DNA of 40,211 nucleotides from CAZNPW01 sp964575185 (GTDB lineage: Bacteria; Pseudomonadota; Alphaproteobacteria; Rhodobacterales; Rhodobacteraceae): assembly GCA_964575185.1 (NCBI GenBank), contig CAZNPW010000026.1:1-40211 (forward strand), written 5' to 3'. Both the position numbers and the translations under genes were made by a program. Position 1 is the stretch's first letter. Every line of letters starts with the position of its first letter. Below are positions 1 through 7,920 of this stretch, one piece after another. Below the pieces are notes generated by a model that was given only the letters and a program-made list of their open reading frames with translations, had not been told where the DNA came from and did not search any database.

Positions 1-331
1 TGCGCCTTCCGGGGGCGGGCCATCGAAGTCCCCGCAACTTTGCGTGATTACTGAATGGCATTCATTTTTTTTCGTTGACGCTCCGGATGTCAAGCGGCAG
101 CATCCGTAATTGAACGACGTTAACTTTTTAGGGGTGCCGCAGGTTATGGGGACAGGCCGGATCGTGCAACGCCAAATGGTAGACGGTTCCCTGCTGGACC
201 CTCAGGAGCATGGGATCAACCTCGTGGCGCGTCGTCTGGTCGCCGGTCGCGGCTCCGGATGAACCGACATGGCTGGGGACCGGGACAGTCAAGGCCGTTC
301 TGGTAACACCGCCCAGCCGCGGCTTGCCCCA
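1..331. other. Left-edge non-coding stretch
   Basis: I see no convincing gene here. A short palindrome (TGAATG-G-CATTCA, 52-64) is followed directly by eight T residues (65-72), which could be a weak terminator for a gene to the left of the window. A TTGACG hexamer at 75-80 and a 6-bp inverted repeat (CGGATG 84-89, CATCCG 101-106) could be promoter and operator elements for the LysR gene that follows. The stretch 61-140 is AT-rich compared with the rest of the window. An ATG at 145 opens only 38 codons with no recognisable product. Confidence 0.4.
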
Positions 332-1246
332 ATGAGCGGGAGAAGGGCACCCGTCAGGCTCCGCCAACTCAGGTAATTCCTTGCCGCCGCCGATTACGGC
401 AGCTTCCGCAAGGCGGCCGCAGCCCTTTCTATCCAGGAATCCTCGATCAGCCGGCGCATCCGGGATCTCGAGGATGACCTTGGTGCCTCTCTGTTCCAAC
501 GATCGCACGGCGGCGTCCGCCTAACTGTCGCGGGGCAGGAGTTCATGCCGAGCGCCCGTCATGCCTTGCGTCAGATCGACGTCGGCGTCACGCGCGTTGC
601 CGCAGTCGGCCGGGCGGAGGAAGGGATCCTCAAGGTCGGCATCTTCTCCTCGCTTGCTTCCGGTTTCCTGTTCGACCTGCTGAGCGCCTTTGGAAGACAG
701 CACCCGAAGGTCCGCGTCCATTTGGTCGACGGCGACCCGGCCGAACATGTAGCAGCCGTGCGCAACCTAGAACTGGACGCCGCCTTCGTAACCGGAGCAG
801 GTCCCTGGGACGGATGCGAAACAGAACAGCTCTGGTTCGAACATGTCTTTGTCGTCCTGCCCGAAGGTCATCGCCTTGCAGCAAAGGCCTCCCTGGCGTG
901 GTCGGACATCGCCCGTGAGCCCTTCATTGTCAGTGACGCCCCGCCGGGCCCGGAAGTTCACGACTACCTCGTCGCGCATCTTTCCGACCTCGGGCGCCAC
1001 CCTGACATCCAGTTCCAGAAGGTCGGCCGTGACAACCTCCTTTCGCTGGTTGCCCTTGGGCGAGGCCTGACCCTGACGAGCGAGGCCACCATCGGCGCGC
1101 AGTTCCGGGGCATTGTGTACCGGCCGCTCGCAGGAGAGGTCCTGCCGTTCAGCGTGGTCTGGTCGGCACGCAACGACAACCCGGCGAGCCGTCGGCTGCT
1201 GAGCATGGCGAGGGCGACTGCGGCAAAGGCATCGCGTGAAGCATGA
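332..1246 (+). pseudogene. LysR-family transcriptional regulator, broken by one in-frame stop
   Basis: Read from ATG 332 to the stop at 1246 this is a full-length LysR regulator of about 304 codons. It has an N-terminal winged helix-turn-helix (residues about 10-75: RQL, then FLAAADYGSFRKAA, IQESSISRRIRDLE, LGASLFQR, LTVAGQEF) and a C-terminal substrate-binding domain (from about residue 95, EEGILKVGIFSSLASGFL, with VDGDPAEHVAAVR). Codon 15 (374-376) is TAA. In the family this position, between RQLR and FLAAA, is normally tyrosine, so a single change from TAC or TAT would explain it. The rest of the frame is open. The downstream ATG at 545 leaves only the effector domain, which could not bind DNA by itself. 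I call it a recent pseudogene; a sequencing error is the alternative. Its natural target is unknown. It points away from the defence operon and may be island cargo. Confidence 0.8.
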
Positions 1247-1318
1247 TTTCGGTAGGCATGTGTCTTTCTTGGCGTCACACTCTTCCAGATGCCAATCTGA
1301 CCGCGGGTCCGTTTTGCG

Positions 1319-2077
1319 TCAGAGAGCATTGGCGATGAAAACGGCGGATCGATGGTAGTCTAGCCGCCGACGATGGTGGGCGGTAAGACGCAGTGGGCTT
1401 CCCCAGCGCAACCCTTGATGAGCAGGCTCGCTCAACGCTGGAGAAAAAATCGGACGACCTTCGTCATCGAATGTGACTAAACCACTGTCGAAAGCCGCAT
1501 CCCACAGTGATGATAGCAGCAGTCCATTGTGCACGTCGAGCCGATCGGCGTCAGATCCACATGCCTTCCATGGAATGATGTGGGAGGCACGCAGAAGCGC
1601 AGGATCCGTGATTCCGGTCAGAGGGCAGCTGCCCTGCCAGTATTCCATGAGACCCGCACGAAATATGTCCTGCCCTATTCTCTGCACGACCAAACGCTCT
1701 GCTTCGGTCGTTTGGGGTAGCCCCTTTATTTTGTCCCTGAATAAGGACAGCGGTGCGTCAGGCAAACTGCCGGCTAGCTGGTAGGCCCTGCCCAGGTCAG
1801 CATAAAGTTGCCCCAGCGTCGCATAGGCATAACTAGCCAGCCCAGGCCCCGGTATTTCTGCCGATTTACCGAGTTCCTCAATCACCCCGGCATGATCGAG
1901 TGCGAGGTACCAAGGTCCTTGTGGCCCGGCGGCTGCCAGATAGATAGCCCCCGGTACCGTGGTGGAGGCGAAACCAGCCCAGCCAGAAGGGCCGCCGAAG
2001 GACCGGCGGAAACCATTCTGCCATGCAGCTTTTTCGCATTCCGAAGCGACGACAAAAGACTGGGGGGCTTCAATCAT
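1319..2077 (-). CDS. HNH endonuclease (HNH_2-type)
   Basis: A 252-residue protein. The C-terminal part is a typical HNH_2 domain: CPLTGI (from about residue 151), ASHIIPW (His about 166), LDVHNGLLLSSLWDAAFD (Asn about 184) and LVTFDDEG. It should cut DNA with a divalent metal. The N-terminal 150 residues form a separate module beginning with PQSFVV, then a Cys and AWQNG; the same module occurs as a fragment at 2906-3097. Start ATG 2077 is 7 bases after the stop of the coiled-coil gene, so it is the last gene of the defence operon. HNH nucleases with this signature are common in restriction and defence loci. Here it may supply the nuclease that DrmC (PLD family) is thought to supply in DISARM; that role is inference. 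Confidence 0.85.
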   Translation of the reverse strand: MIEAPQSFVVASECEKAAWQNGFRRSFGGPSGWAGFASTTVPGAIYLAAAGPQGPWYLALDHAGVIEELGKSAEIPGPGLASYAYATLGQLYADLGRAYQLAGSLPDAPLSLFRDKIKGLPQTTEAERLVVQRIGQDIFRAGLMEYWQGSCPLTGITDPALLRASHIIPWKACGSDADRLDVHNGLLLSSLWDAAFDSGLVTFDDEGRPIFSPALSEPAHQGLRWGSPLRLTAHHRRRLDYHRSAVFIANAL

Positions 2078-2084
2078 CCGGTAA

Positions 2085-2894
2085 TCACCATGTCACACCG
2101 TGCCGCGAGAACTTGTCTGCCGTATCACCAAGCTCAGTTCCCAACCACTCTGCGTCCCTTTCCCAATCGGCGACAGCAACCTCGTATCCAGGGCGGTCTT
2201 TTCGCATTGCAGCAAGCATCCGGATATGGGCGCGCATGGCATTCAACCGCGTGCGTGATCCAGGGCCTGCCCATGACGCATAGTCTCGCCGCAACTCGGA
2301 CGGAATATCGATGCGAAAGCACACCTGCATGCGCCGCTCCCTGTCCCATTTGGGCAGGCCGTTCGTCTTTCCAACTCGGTAGCCGACATAGGCAAGGGGC
2401 GAGCGGTCGGCGCCGGTGAACTCGCCTGCAAGGAAAGCCGCCATAGACTGCTTGATGTCATTCGGAACAGGCGCACCGATGTATCGAGCGAACTCTCTGC
2501 CGACCATGCTGTCGGCGGCTTCGCGGGCGGCAAGGCGGCGGCGTCTCTCTTCCTCTTCCTCCATGCGTCGCGTCGCGTCTTCAAGGCTCTTGCGCTTTGC
2601 CTCTTCCTCCTCAGCGCGCTTTTCCTCCAGCTTGCGCCGACGCTCCTCGATCTGATCCTGCCGATCCTCCTCACGTTCCCGCTCGCGCCGTTCTTTCTCG
2701 GCGGCGATTTCTTCAGGCGTCAGCCTTTGGGGCGGGGCCCTTGCGGGTTGACGGGGACGTTTGGTTGTTGTGGGTGCGCCGCTCGCGGTGACATGCCTGC
2801 CTCGCTGAGGCGGCTGAGGTGTTTGCCGGAAGAACACCCAGTACAGGACCAGGATCAACAGCAGCAGAAGCAGGAACCCTAGCAGACCGTCCAC
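2085..2894 (-). CDS. Membrane-anchored coiled-coil protein of unknown function
   Basis: Read from GTG 2894 the product has 269 residues in three parts. Residues about 4-22 are one very hydrophobic helix (LLGFLLLLLLILVLYWVFF), a likely N-terminal membrane anchor. Residues about 25-150 are a Pro/Arg-rich linker and then a long, highly charged Glu/Arg/Lys segment with coiled-coil character. Residues about 150-269 form a compact domain, starting near MVGREFARYIGAPV, that I do not recognise. It lies between the HNH fragment and the intact HNH gene, with 11 bases before it and 7 after, so it is co-transcribed with the defence operon. A membrane-tethered sensor or effector in phage defence is conceivable but is inference from location only. 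No enzyme motif is visible. Confidence 0.75.
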   Translation of the reverse strand: MDGLLGFLLLLLLILVLYWVFFRQTPQPPQRGRHVTASGAPTTTKRPRQPARAPPQRLTPEEIAAEKERREREREEDRQDQIEERRRKLEEKRAEEEEAKRKSLEDATRRMEEEEERRRRLAAREAADSMVGREFARYIGAPVPNDIKQSMAAFLAGEFTGADRSPLAYVGYRVGKTNGLPKWDRERRMQVCFRIDIPSELRRDYASWAGPGSRTRLNAMRAHIRMLAAMRKDRPGYEVAVADWERDAEWLGTELGDTADKFSRHGVTW

Positions 2895-2905
2895 GCGTCA
2901 CATTC

Positions 2906-3097
2906 CTATCGCCTTGAATTCGCCACTTGCGTCCCATCGTGTCCTGCCGCCGCGAACCGCACCTTGCCCTTCGCGGTCGTGGACCCGTTGCGCGCCCAGC
3001 CGTCCGCCTCGCCCAAAGCGCTGCGACAGCCGTTCTGCCAGGCGACCTTCTGGCATTCCTGCGAAACGACAAAGCTCTGGGGTGACTGGATTTGCAC
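2906..3097 (-). pseudogene. Fragment of an HNH-nuclease gene (N-terminal module only)
   Basis: This 63-codon frame starts at GTG 3097, 5 bases after the preceding gene. Its sequence (PQSFVVSQECQKVAWQNG, then GWA, STT, RFAAAG) aligns along its first 50 or so residues with the N-terminus of the intact HNH nuclease at 1319-2077 (PQSFVVASECEKAAWQNG, GWAGFASTT, YLAAAG). Similarity ends after the AAAG motif, and the frame stops at 2906 without any HNH domain. The two copies differ at many nucleotide positions, so this is not a recent copy. It is most simply the stump of an earlier downstream HNH gene whose 3' part was replaced by the coiled-coil/HNH pair. It could still be translated as a small stand-alone domain. 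Confidence 0.7.
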
Positions 3098-3102
3098 GGC
3101 GA

Positions 3103-3888
3103 TTATCCGTCTAGCCGTTCGAGAAGTCCCGCCCGCATGTCTTCCAGCGCAGGCAGGACATCGCGCTCAGTTAGCATGTCGCGAATTTGATCCTCGAAGT
3201 TGTCGAGGAAATCCGAAACGGTCGGCCCATCGGCTTCTTCCTTGGCAGCGGCGATGTAGGCATCGACCATTTCTGCCGCCAGTTCGGAAAGATCGCCGTC
3301 CGGATCGATCAGCTCGTCGACGTGCGATTGGACAAGGTCCATCGCTTCGCCCCGTTCGGACAGCACCGACCAGACGGCTCCGGAGCCTTCAACCTCGTAG
3401 CCGATCACGTCTCCACGCGCGGGCCCGATCAGGTCCAGGTTCCGGCCCGAGGCTTCGCTGTTCACCCCCTCGATGATCAGGGCGACCATCCCGTCCGGCC
3501 AGATGCTGCCCATTGCGTCCTCGTCCATGTCGAGGTCATCCTCGATGGCCTTGGCGCTCAGAAATACCTGCGCATGACGCGGCAGTTTCTCGATCTCCGC
3601 TTCGATCACCGCCCGGACCATGCCTTCGAACGCACCGGACAGCGACCCGAGGCGCACATCGTCCCAGCCCATGTCGTTGTCGAACGGGCCTTCTTGCAGC
3701 GACCAGCAGTATTCATCCCACATATGCCGGGCAGCGACATCGCCGAACATGCCTTGGGCGGGTCGCCCGCGCAGGTCTTCAATCACGGCACGGACGATCC
3801 GCTTGGCCTCTGCGCAGGCGAAGTCGTTGGCGGCGGTTTGGAGGCGCATCAGGCCGTCGAGGCTGACTTCGGTCGTCTCTTCGGTCAT
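3103..3888 (-). CDS. Acidic protein of unknown function in the defence operon
   Basis: A 261-residue protein rich in Asp and Glu, with no signal peptide or membrane segment. I do not recognise a family. Alternating helices with many acidic residues (AIEDDLDMDEDAMGS; HVDELIDPDGDLSELAAEM; FLDNFEDQIRDMLTERD) suggest an all-helical soluble protein. ATG 3888 is one base after the stop of the methyltransferase, so translation is probably coupled. Strong negative charge in a DNA-modification operon could point to a DNA mimic or a partner-regulating subunit, but no motif shows this. It is conserved here as an intact frame while nearby genes are damaged. Confidence 0.7.
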   Translation of the reverse strand: MTEETTEVSLDGLMRLQTAANDFACAEAKRIVRAVIEDLRGRPAQGMFGDVAARHMWDEYCWSLQEGPFDNDMGWDDVRLGSLSGAFEGMVRAVIEAEIEKLPRHAQVFLSAKAIEDDLDMDEDAMGSIWPDGMVALIIEGVNSEASGRNLDLIGPARGDVIGYEVEGSGAVWSVLSERGEAMDLVQSHVDELIDPDGDLSELAAEMVDAYIAAAKEEADGPTVSDFLDNFEDQIRDMLTERDVLPALEDMRAGLLERLDG

Positions 3889-3889
3889 G

Positions 3890-6800
3890 TCACATCCCCA
3901 TCGCCGCGAATTCGCCGTTCGCTTCCATGCGGTCCCAGGCGGCGAGGACGAGGCGGCGGGTGCGGTATTCGCCGTGGTGGCGGATTTCCTTTTCCTTCAG
4001 GACGCGGAAGGTTTCCGAGGGGTAGCCCTCGCCCTTCACGTCGGCGGGGTCGAGGATGTAGCGCAGTTCGTCGCGGGTCAGGGTGTAGGCGCGGGCGTAG
4101 AAGGCGTCGAGATCGGCGCGCAGTGCGGCGCGGCAGCCCTCGTCCCAGGGGAAGGGCGGGCCATTGTGGCCGAGGTCGGCGGCGAAGGGGGCGAGCGCGT
4201 GGGAGGTGTAGGTGAGTTCGAGGACGCGGGGGGTGAGGAAGGCGAGGCGAGGGGCGGTGTAGAAGGCGGGGGGGAGGACTGGGAATTGTTTGAGGTAGCC
4301 ATAGGTGAGGTGGGTGCCGCCAACCTTCTGCCGACCGACGAAATCGTGGACAAGCGCATTCAGGTTGCCGAGAAGTGGGGGCCACAGTTGCGGCGGCGCG
4401 TCGACGAACATCAGCGGCAACACATGCCCCACCCCTACCTGCGGAAACACCGTCGCGATCACCGTCCGCTCGTTCGTCGCGTTGGTGATATCGCGCCAGC
4501 CCGTCAGCCAGCGGCGGGTCCAGCCCTTGGCGGCCAGCCGCGCCGCGACCTCGCCCTCTGGCACCCAGTAGCGGGGGTTTGGTTCGGCGTCGGGGCGCTG
4601 CTTCTGGACCGGGGATAGGGCGGCGCTGGCGTCTCCCGCCGCGCCATAGCCCGCCCAGCGGTGGTCGAACTGGTGGATCATCTTCGCCTCGTAGAGCGGC
4701 ACCCAGCGCATTCCGCGCGGGCCGCCGCCGGACAGGGCAAGCTCGCCCCGTGCCGCCCCGCCCGGCAGCGCCAGCACGCCGCCGCCGTGGGTGGGGCGAT
4801 CGACCCAATCCGTCCCCTCGCGCACCAGCCCCCCGGCGGCAAGCTGCGAAGCGGTGCGGAACAGGTGGCTGTCGTTCGACATGTGGAACATGGCCGTGAA
4901 CGACACCCCCCAGGGGTTGTCCTTCGGCTTTGTGCTTTCGTCGATCAGCACCGGGGCGTTGCGGTAGATCTTCGCCGTCAGCTCGGCATCGGCGCGGGAG
5001 CGGAAGACGGGGGCGGTGCGGGTGTTGGGGTTGATCGCGGCAATGTCGGCGGGCGAGAGGGTGAAGTTGCGCTCCGCCTCGGCCAGTTGCGCGGGCGCGG
5101 TCAGGAAGAAGGCGAACCGCGCGGCAGGCTCGTCGCGGCCGAGGGTGAGGAGGGCGAACTTCAAGCTGCGGTGCACGCCGGGAAACAGCGGCCCCGAGTT
5201 CTCGAAATCCACCAGCCTTGCCAGCCGGCGCGCGCCCACCAGATGCGCGAAGAACGGCGCGGTGGTGGCGTCGGTCGCGATGCCGGTGGGCACGATCACC
5301 CCGGCGCGGCCGGTGGGCGAGGCCAGGCGCGCGAAGAGCTCGGCGAAGAGCGCGTAGGTGTTCACGTCGCCCCGGCCGGTCAGGGGGAAGCGCCCGCCGA
5401 CGGGGCGCTGCACCTCGGCGCGGTTAAGCACCACGGTTTCGCTGTCGGGCACGCGGGCGAACTCGCTCGCCGCTTCCGCCGTGCGGCGGGCGGTCTGGAA
5501 GGCGTCGTGCAGCGCGCGGTCGGCGCTGCCGTCGGGTGCCTCGGCCAGCGCGCGGATCATCCGGCCCCGGGCGGCGGCGTTGGGGGCGGCGGCGATGGCG
5601 GGGTGGCGGGCGGCGAAGAACTCCTGCTCCTGCAGCTTGATCCGCTCCCACGGCGGGTTGCCCACCACCACGTCGAAGCCGCCGGCCGCCATGACGTCGG
5701 GGAACTCCAGCGGCCAGTGGAAGGCGCGGGCGTCGCGGGCGGCCTCGGCCTTCTGGATCAGCGGGCCCCAGACCTGGCCGGTGGTGGCGGCGATGGTCAC
5801 GTCCTCGGTCGTGGGGACGGTGCGGGCGCCGCGGCTGACGGGGGGGCCGCCGGTCTTGGGCAGCAGGAAGGCCGCGACATAGAGGTTGCAGGCCATCTCC
5901 CACTTGTGGAAAGCCTCGCCCGCGCGGTAGCCGCCGTAGCGCACGGCGCGTGCCTCGACCTCGGCCAGCGTCGTTTCGGGCAACGCGCGAAACCCGGTGT
6001 AGTCGTTGCCGAGCGGTGGCGCGGGCAGGCGGCTGCGGCCGCCGTCGAAGTCGAGCGCGCCCTGGCCGTCGCGGGCATCGCGGTTGGCCTTCAGGTAGTA
6101 TCTCGCCGTGTCGTTGTCGTCACCCGTCAGCGGCTTGTAGGCGGCGTCGGGGATGCCGATCCGCAGCGCGTCGAGGTCGAAGACGCCCAGCAGCGCGTCG
6201 CCGCAGCGGATCTGCGCGTCGAAGAAGCCGAGCGGAAGGCCGGGGTCCACCGTCTCGATCCACAGCGCGACCTTGGTCAGCTCCACCGCCATCGGGTTGC
6301 GATCCACCCCATGCAGGCATACCCTTGCGACATCGCGCAGGGCACGGCGGAAATCGGCGAGCGAGGGCGTGCCATCGGCGCGGATGCGGGCAAGCCGCGT
6401 GGCGATGCGGCGGGCTGCGGCCAACAGGAAGTGGCCCGAACCGCAGGCAGGGTCGATGACCGAAAGCCTCAGCAGCGCCCTGGCGGGATCGTCCGCCTCG
6501 GCCTCGGTCCTGTCGAGCACGGGGTCGAGCGCGGTGTCCAAGAGTGCCTGAACCAGGCTGTCGGGGGTGTAGTAGGAGCCGGTGGTCTTGCGCTGGTTGC
6601 CCCTCTGCTCGGCGGCCTCGGAGGCGAAGCGCAGGGACCGGCCGTCGTCGCCAAGCTGCGGTTGCAGTTCGAGCAGGGATTCATAGACCGACCCCAGCTC
6701 CTCGGTCTGCATGTTGCGCCAGTTGACCGGGACCATGCCGGTTTTCTGGTCAAGCCACGACAGGCGGTAAAGCGCCTCCATGAAGGCGCGGTTGCGCAGG

Positions 6801-7918
6801 CGGGCGGTTTCGAGGCGGGGCAGCTTGTCGCGCGAAAAGAGCCCGCCAAGCGCCGGGAGGGCGAGGGCGTCCTGGCCATTGGCCAGCGCGTGGAAGACGA
6901 TCTTGATGCCCTCGTAGCGATCGTGATGCTTGTCCCACGAGGCGGCGCGGGTGCATTGGGCGCGGAGCTGGCCAAGGCTGTAGCCTTCGGCATAAAGCTT
7001 GCGTGCGTCGGGCCTGGCCTTCTCGGGGTGCAGAAGGTTGCGATCCTCGGCCACCATCAGGAAGATCAGGCGGTAGACCAGGCGGAGGAGTTCGTTGAAC
7101 CATTCCGTCAGGTTGACCTCGCCCGTTTTCAGCTTGTCGCGCAGGTCGGGGTTGGCCTCGAGGAAACCGGAGCCGAGAACCTTGAGCGCGATCTGGACCT
7201 GGACGGCCAGCCGGTCGCGGGCGACTTCGCCTTCCTTGGACCCGGCGTCGCGCCAGCGCTCCAGAGCGCAATCGGTCGCCGGGGCGCCCGTGACGCCAAA
7301 GCGAGTGCGGTGGATCAGGAGCCAGAGGACGGCAAAGGAAGCCGCGTCCTCGTTGGTGAAGATCTGGGAGAGGTCGGCCTCGATATAGGCCGGGCGGGTA
7401 AGCGAGGCATTGTCGCGCATCAGGCGGATCAGGGTGCCGTTGGTGACAAGGCCCCAGAGGGTTTCGTCATGCTCGTTCAGGTGGTCCTGAAGGGCGAAGG
7501 CGGGAGAGCGTGTACGGTCGGTCGAGAGGGTCGCGCTGCGCCGATCAAGCTTTTCGTCAGACGGGGGCACGACCACGATCGGCACCCGCCCACCCGCGTT
7601 GAAGGACAGAGCGCCGTCGGCCGGGACGAGGTCGTCAAAGCCGAAGGTTTCCTGCAGGAAGGCCTTGATGAAGCGTCGCGTGGCATCGGCCGAGGGAATT
7701 GCGATTTTGGCGAAGGTGTCGAAATGCGACTGGCCGACGCGGAAGGCGGTCGAGATTTCCTCGCGGATCGTCAGTCCCTTGCGGATGTGATAGTCGGCCT
7801 CGGTTTGCTCGGACGCTTCGCGGCGGTCCACGCTGGCGACCATGGCAGGCGCGATCAGATTGCCTTCGAGGCTGAGCGACGGCCAGGCGGACATGTCGAC
7901 GATGGGTTTGCGCGCCAT
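3890..7918 (-). CDS. Eco57I-type N6-adenine DNA methyltransferase, DrmMI-like
   Basis: A 1342-residue methyltransferase. The SAM-binding motif I is at about 487-500 (IDPACGSGHFLLAAA), preceded by the family motif GSYYTPDSLVQALLD. The catalytic motif IV is NPPW at about 753-756 (VVVGNPPWERIKLQEQEFF). These are the marks of gamma-type N6-adenine methylases of the Eco57I/type IIG and DISARM DrmMI groups. The N-terminal 450 residues resemble the large N-terminal region of such enzymes, but I cannot identify intact PD-(D/E)xK nuclease residues. The C-terminal 400 residues would include the target-recognition part. ATG 7918 is 2 bases after the SNF2 stop; the acidic gene begins one base after its own stop. 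It probably marks host DNA as self. The frame is uninterrupted although its upstream neighbour is broken, so modification could persist without restriction. Confidence 0.85.
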   Translation of the reverse strand: MARKPIVDMSAWPSLSLEGNLIAPAMVASVDRREASEQTEADYHIRKGLTIREEISTAFRVGQSHFDTFAKIAIPSADATRRFIKAFLQETFGFDDLVPADGALSFNAGGRVPIVVVPPSDEKLDRRSATLSTDRTRSPAFALQDHLNEHDETLWGLVTNGTLIRLMRDNASLTRPAYIEADLSQIFTNEDAASFAVLWLLIHRTRFGVTGAPATDCALERWRDAGSKEGEVARDRLAVQVQIALKVLGSGFLEANPDLRDKLKTGEVNLTEWFNELLRLVYRLIFLMVAEDRNLLHPEKARPDARKLYAEGYSLGQLRAQCTRAASWDKHHDRYEGIKIVFHALANGQDALALPALGGLFSRDKLPRLETARLRNRAFMEALYRLSWLDQKTGMVPVNWRNMQTEELGSVYESLLELQPQLGDDGRSLRFASEAAEQRGNQRKTTGSYYTPDSLVQALLDTALDPVLDRTEAEADDPARALLRLSVIDPACGSGHFLLAAARRIATRLARIRADGTPSLADFRRALRDVARVCLHGVDRNPMAVELTKVALWIETVDPGLPLGFFDAQIRCGDALLGVFDLDALRIGIPDAAYKPLTGDDNDTARYYLKANRDARDGQGALDFDGGRSRLPAPPLGNDYTGFRALPETTLAEVEARAVRYGGYRAGEAFHKWEMACNLYVAAFLLPKTGGPPVSRGARTVPTTEDVTIAATTGQVWGPLIQKAEAARDARAFHWPLEFPDVMAAGGFDVVVGNPPWERIKLQEQEFFAARHPAIAAAPNAAARGRMIRALAEAPDGSADRALHDAFQTARRTAEAASEFARVPDSETVVLNRAEVQRPVGGRFPLTGRGDVNTYALFAELFARLASPTGRAGVIVPTGIATDATTAPFFAHLVGARRLARLVDFENSGPLFPGVHRSLKFALLTLGRDEPAARFAFFLTAPAQLAEAERNFTLSPADIAAINPNTRTAPVFRSRADAELTAKIYRNAPVLIDESTKPKDNPWGVSFTAMFHMSNDSHLFRTASQLAAGGLVREGTDWVDRPTHGGGVLALPGGAARGELALSGGGPRGMRWVPLYEAKMIHQFDHRWAGYGAAGDASAALSPVQKQRPDAEPNPRYWVPEGEVAARLAAKGWTRRWLTGWRDITNATNERTVIATVFPQVGVGHVLPLMFVDAPPQLWPPLLGNLNALVHDFVGRQKVGGTHLTYGYLKQFPVLPPAFYTAPRLAFLTPRVLELTYTSHALAPFAADLGHNGPPFPWDEGCRAALRADLDAFYARAYTLTRDELRYILDPADVKGEGYPSETFRVLKEKEIRHHGEYRTRRLVLAAWDRMEANGEFAAMGM

Positions 7919-7920
7919 GA

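Noticed and set aside
145..258. 38-codon frame before the LysR gene
   Set aside because: It is short, has no clear ribosome binding site and no recognisable product.
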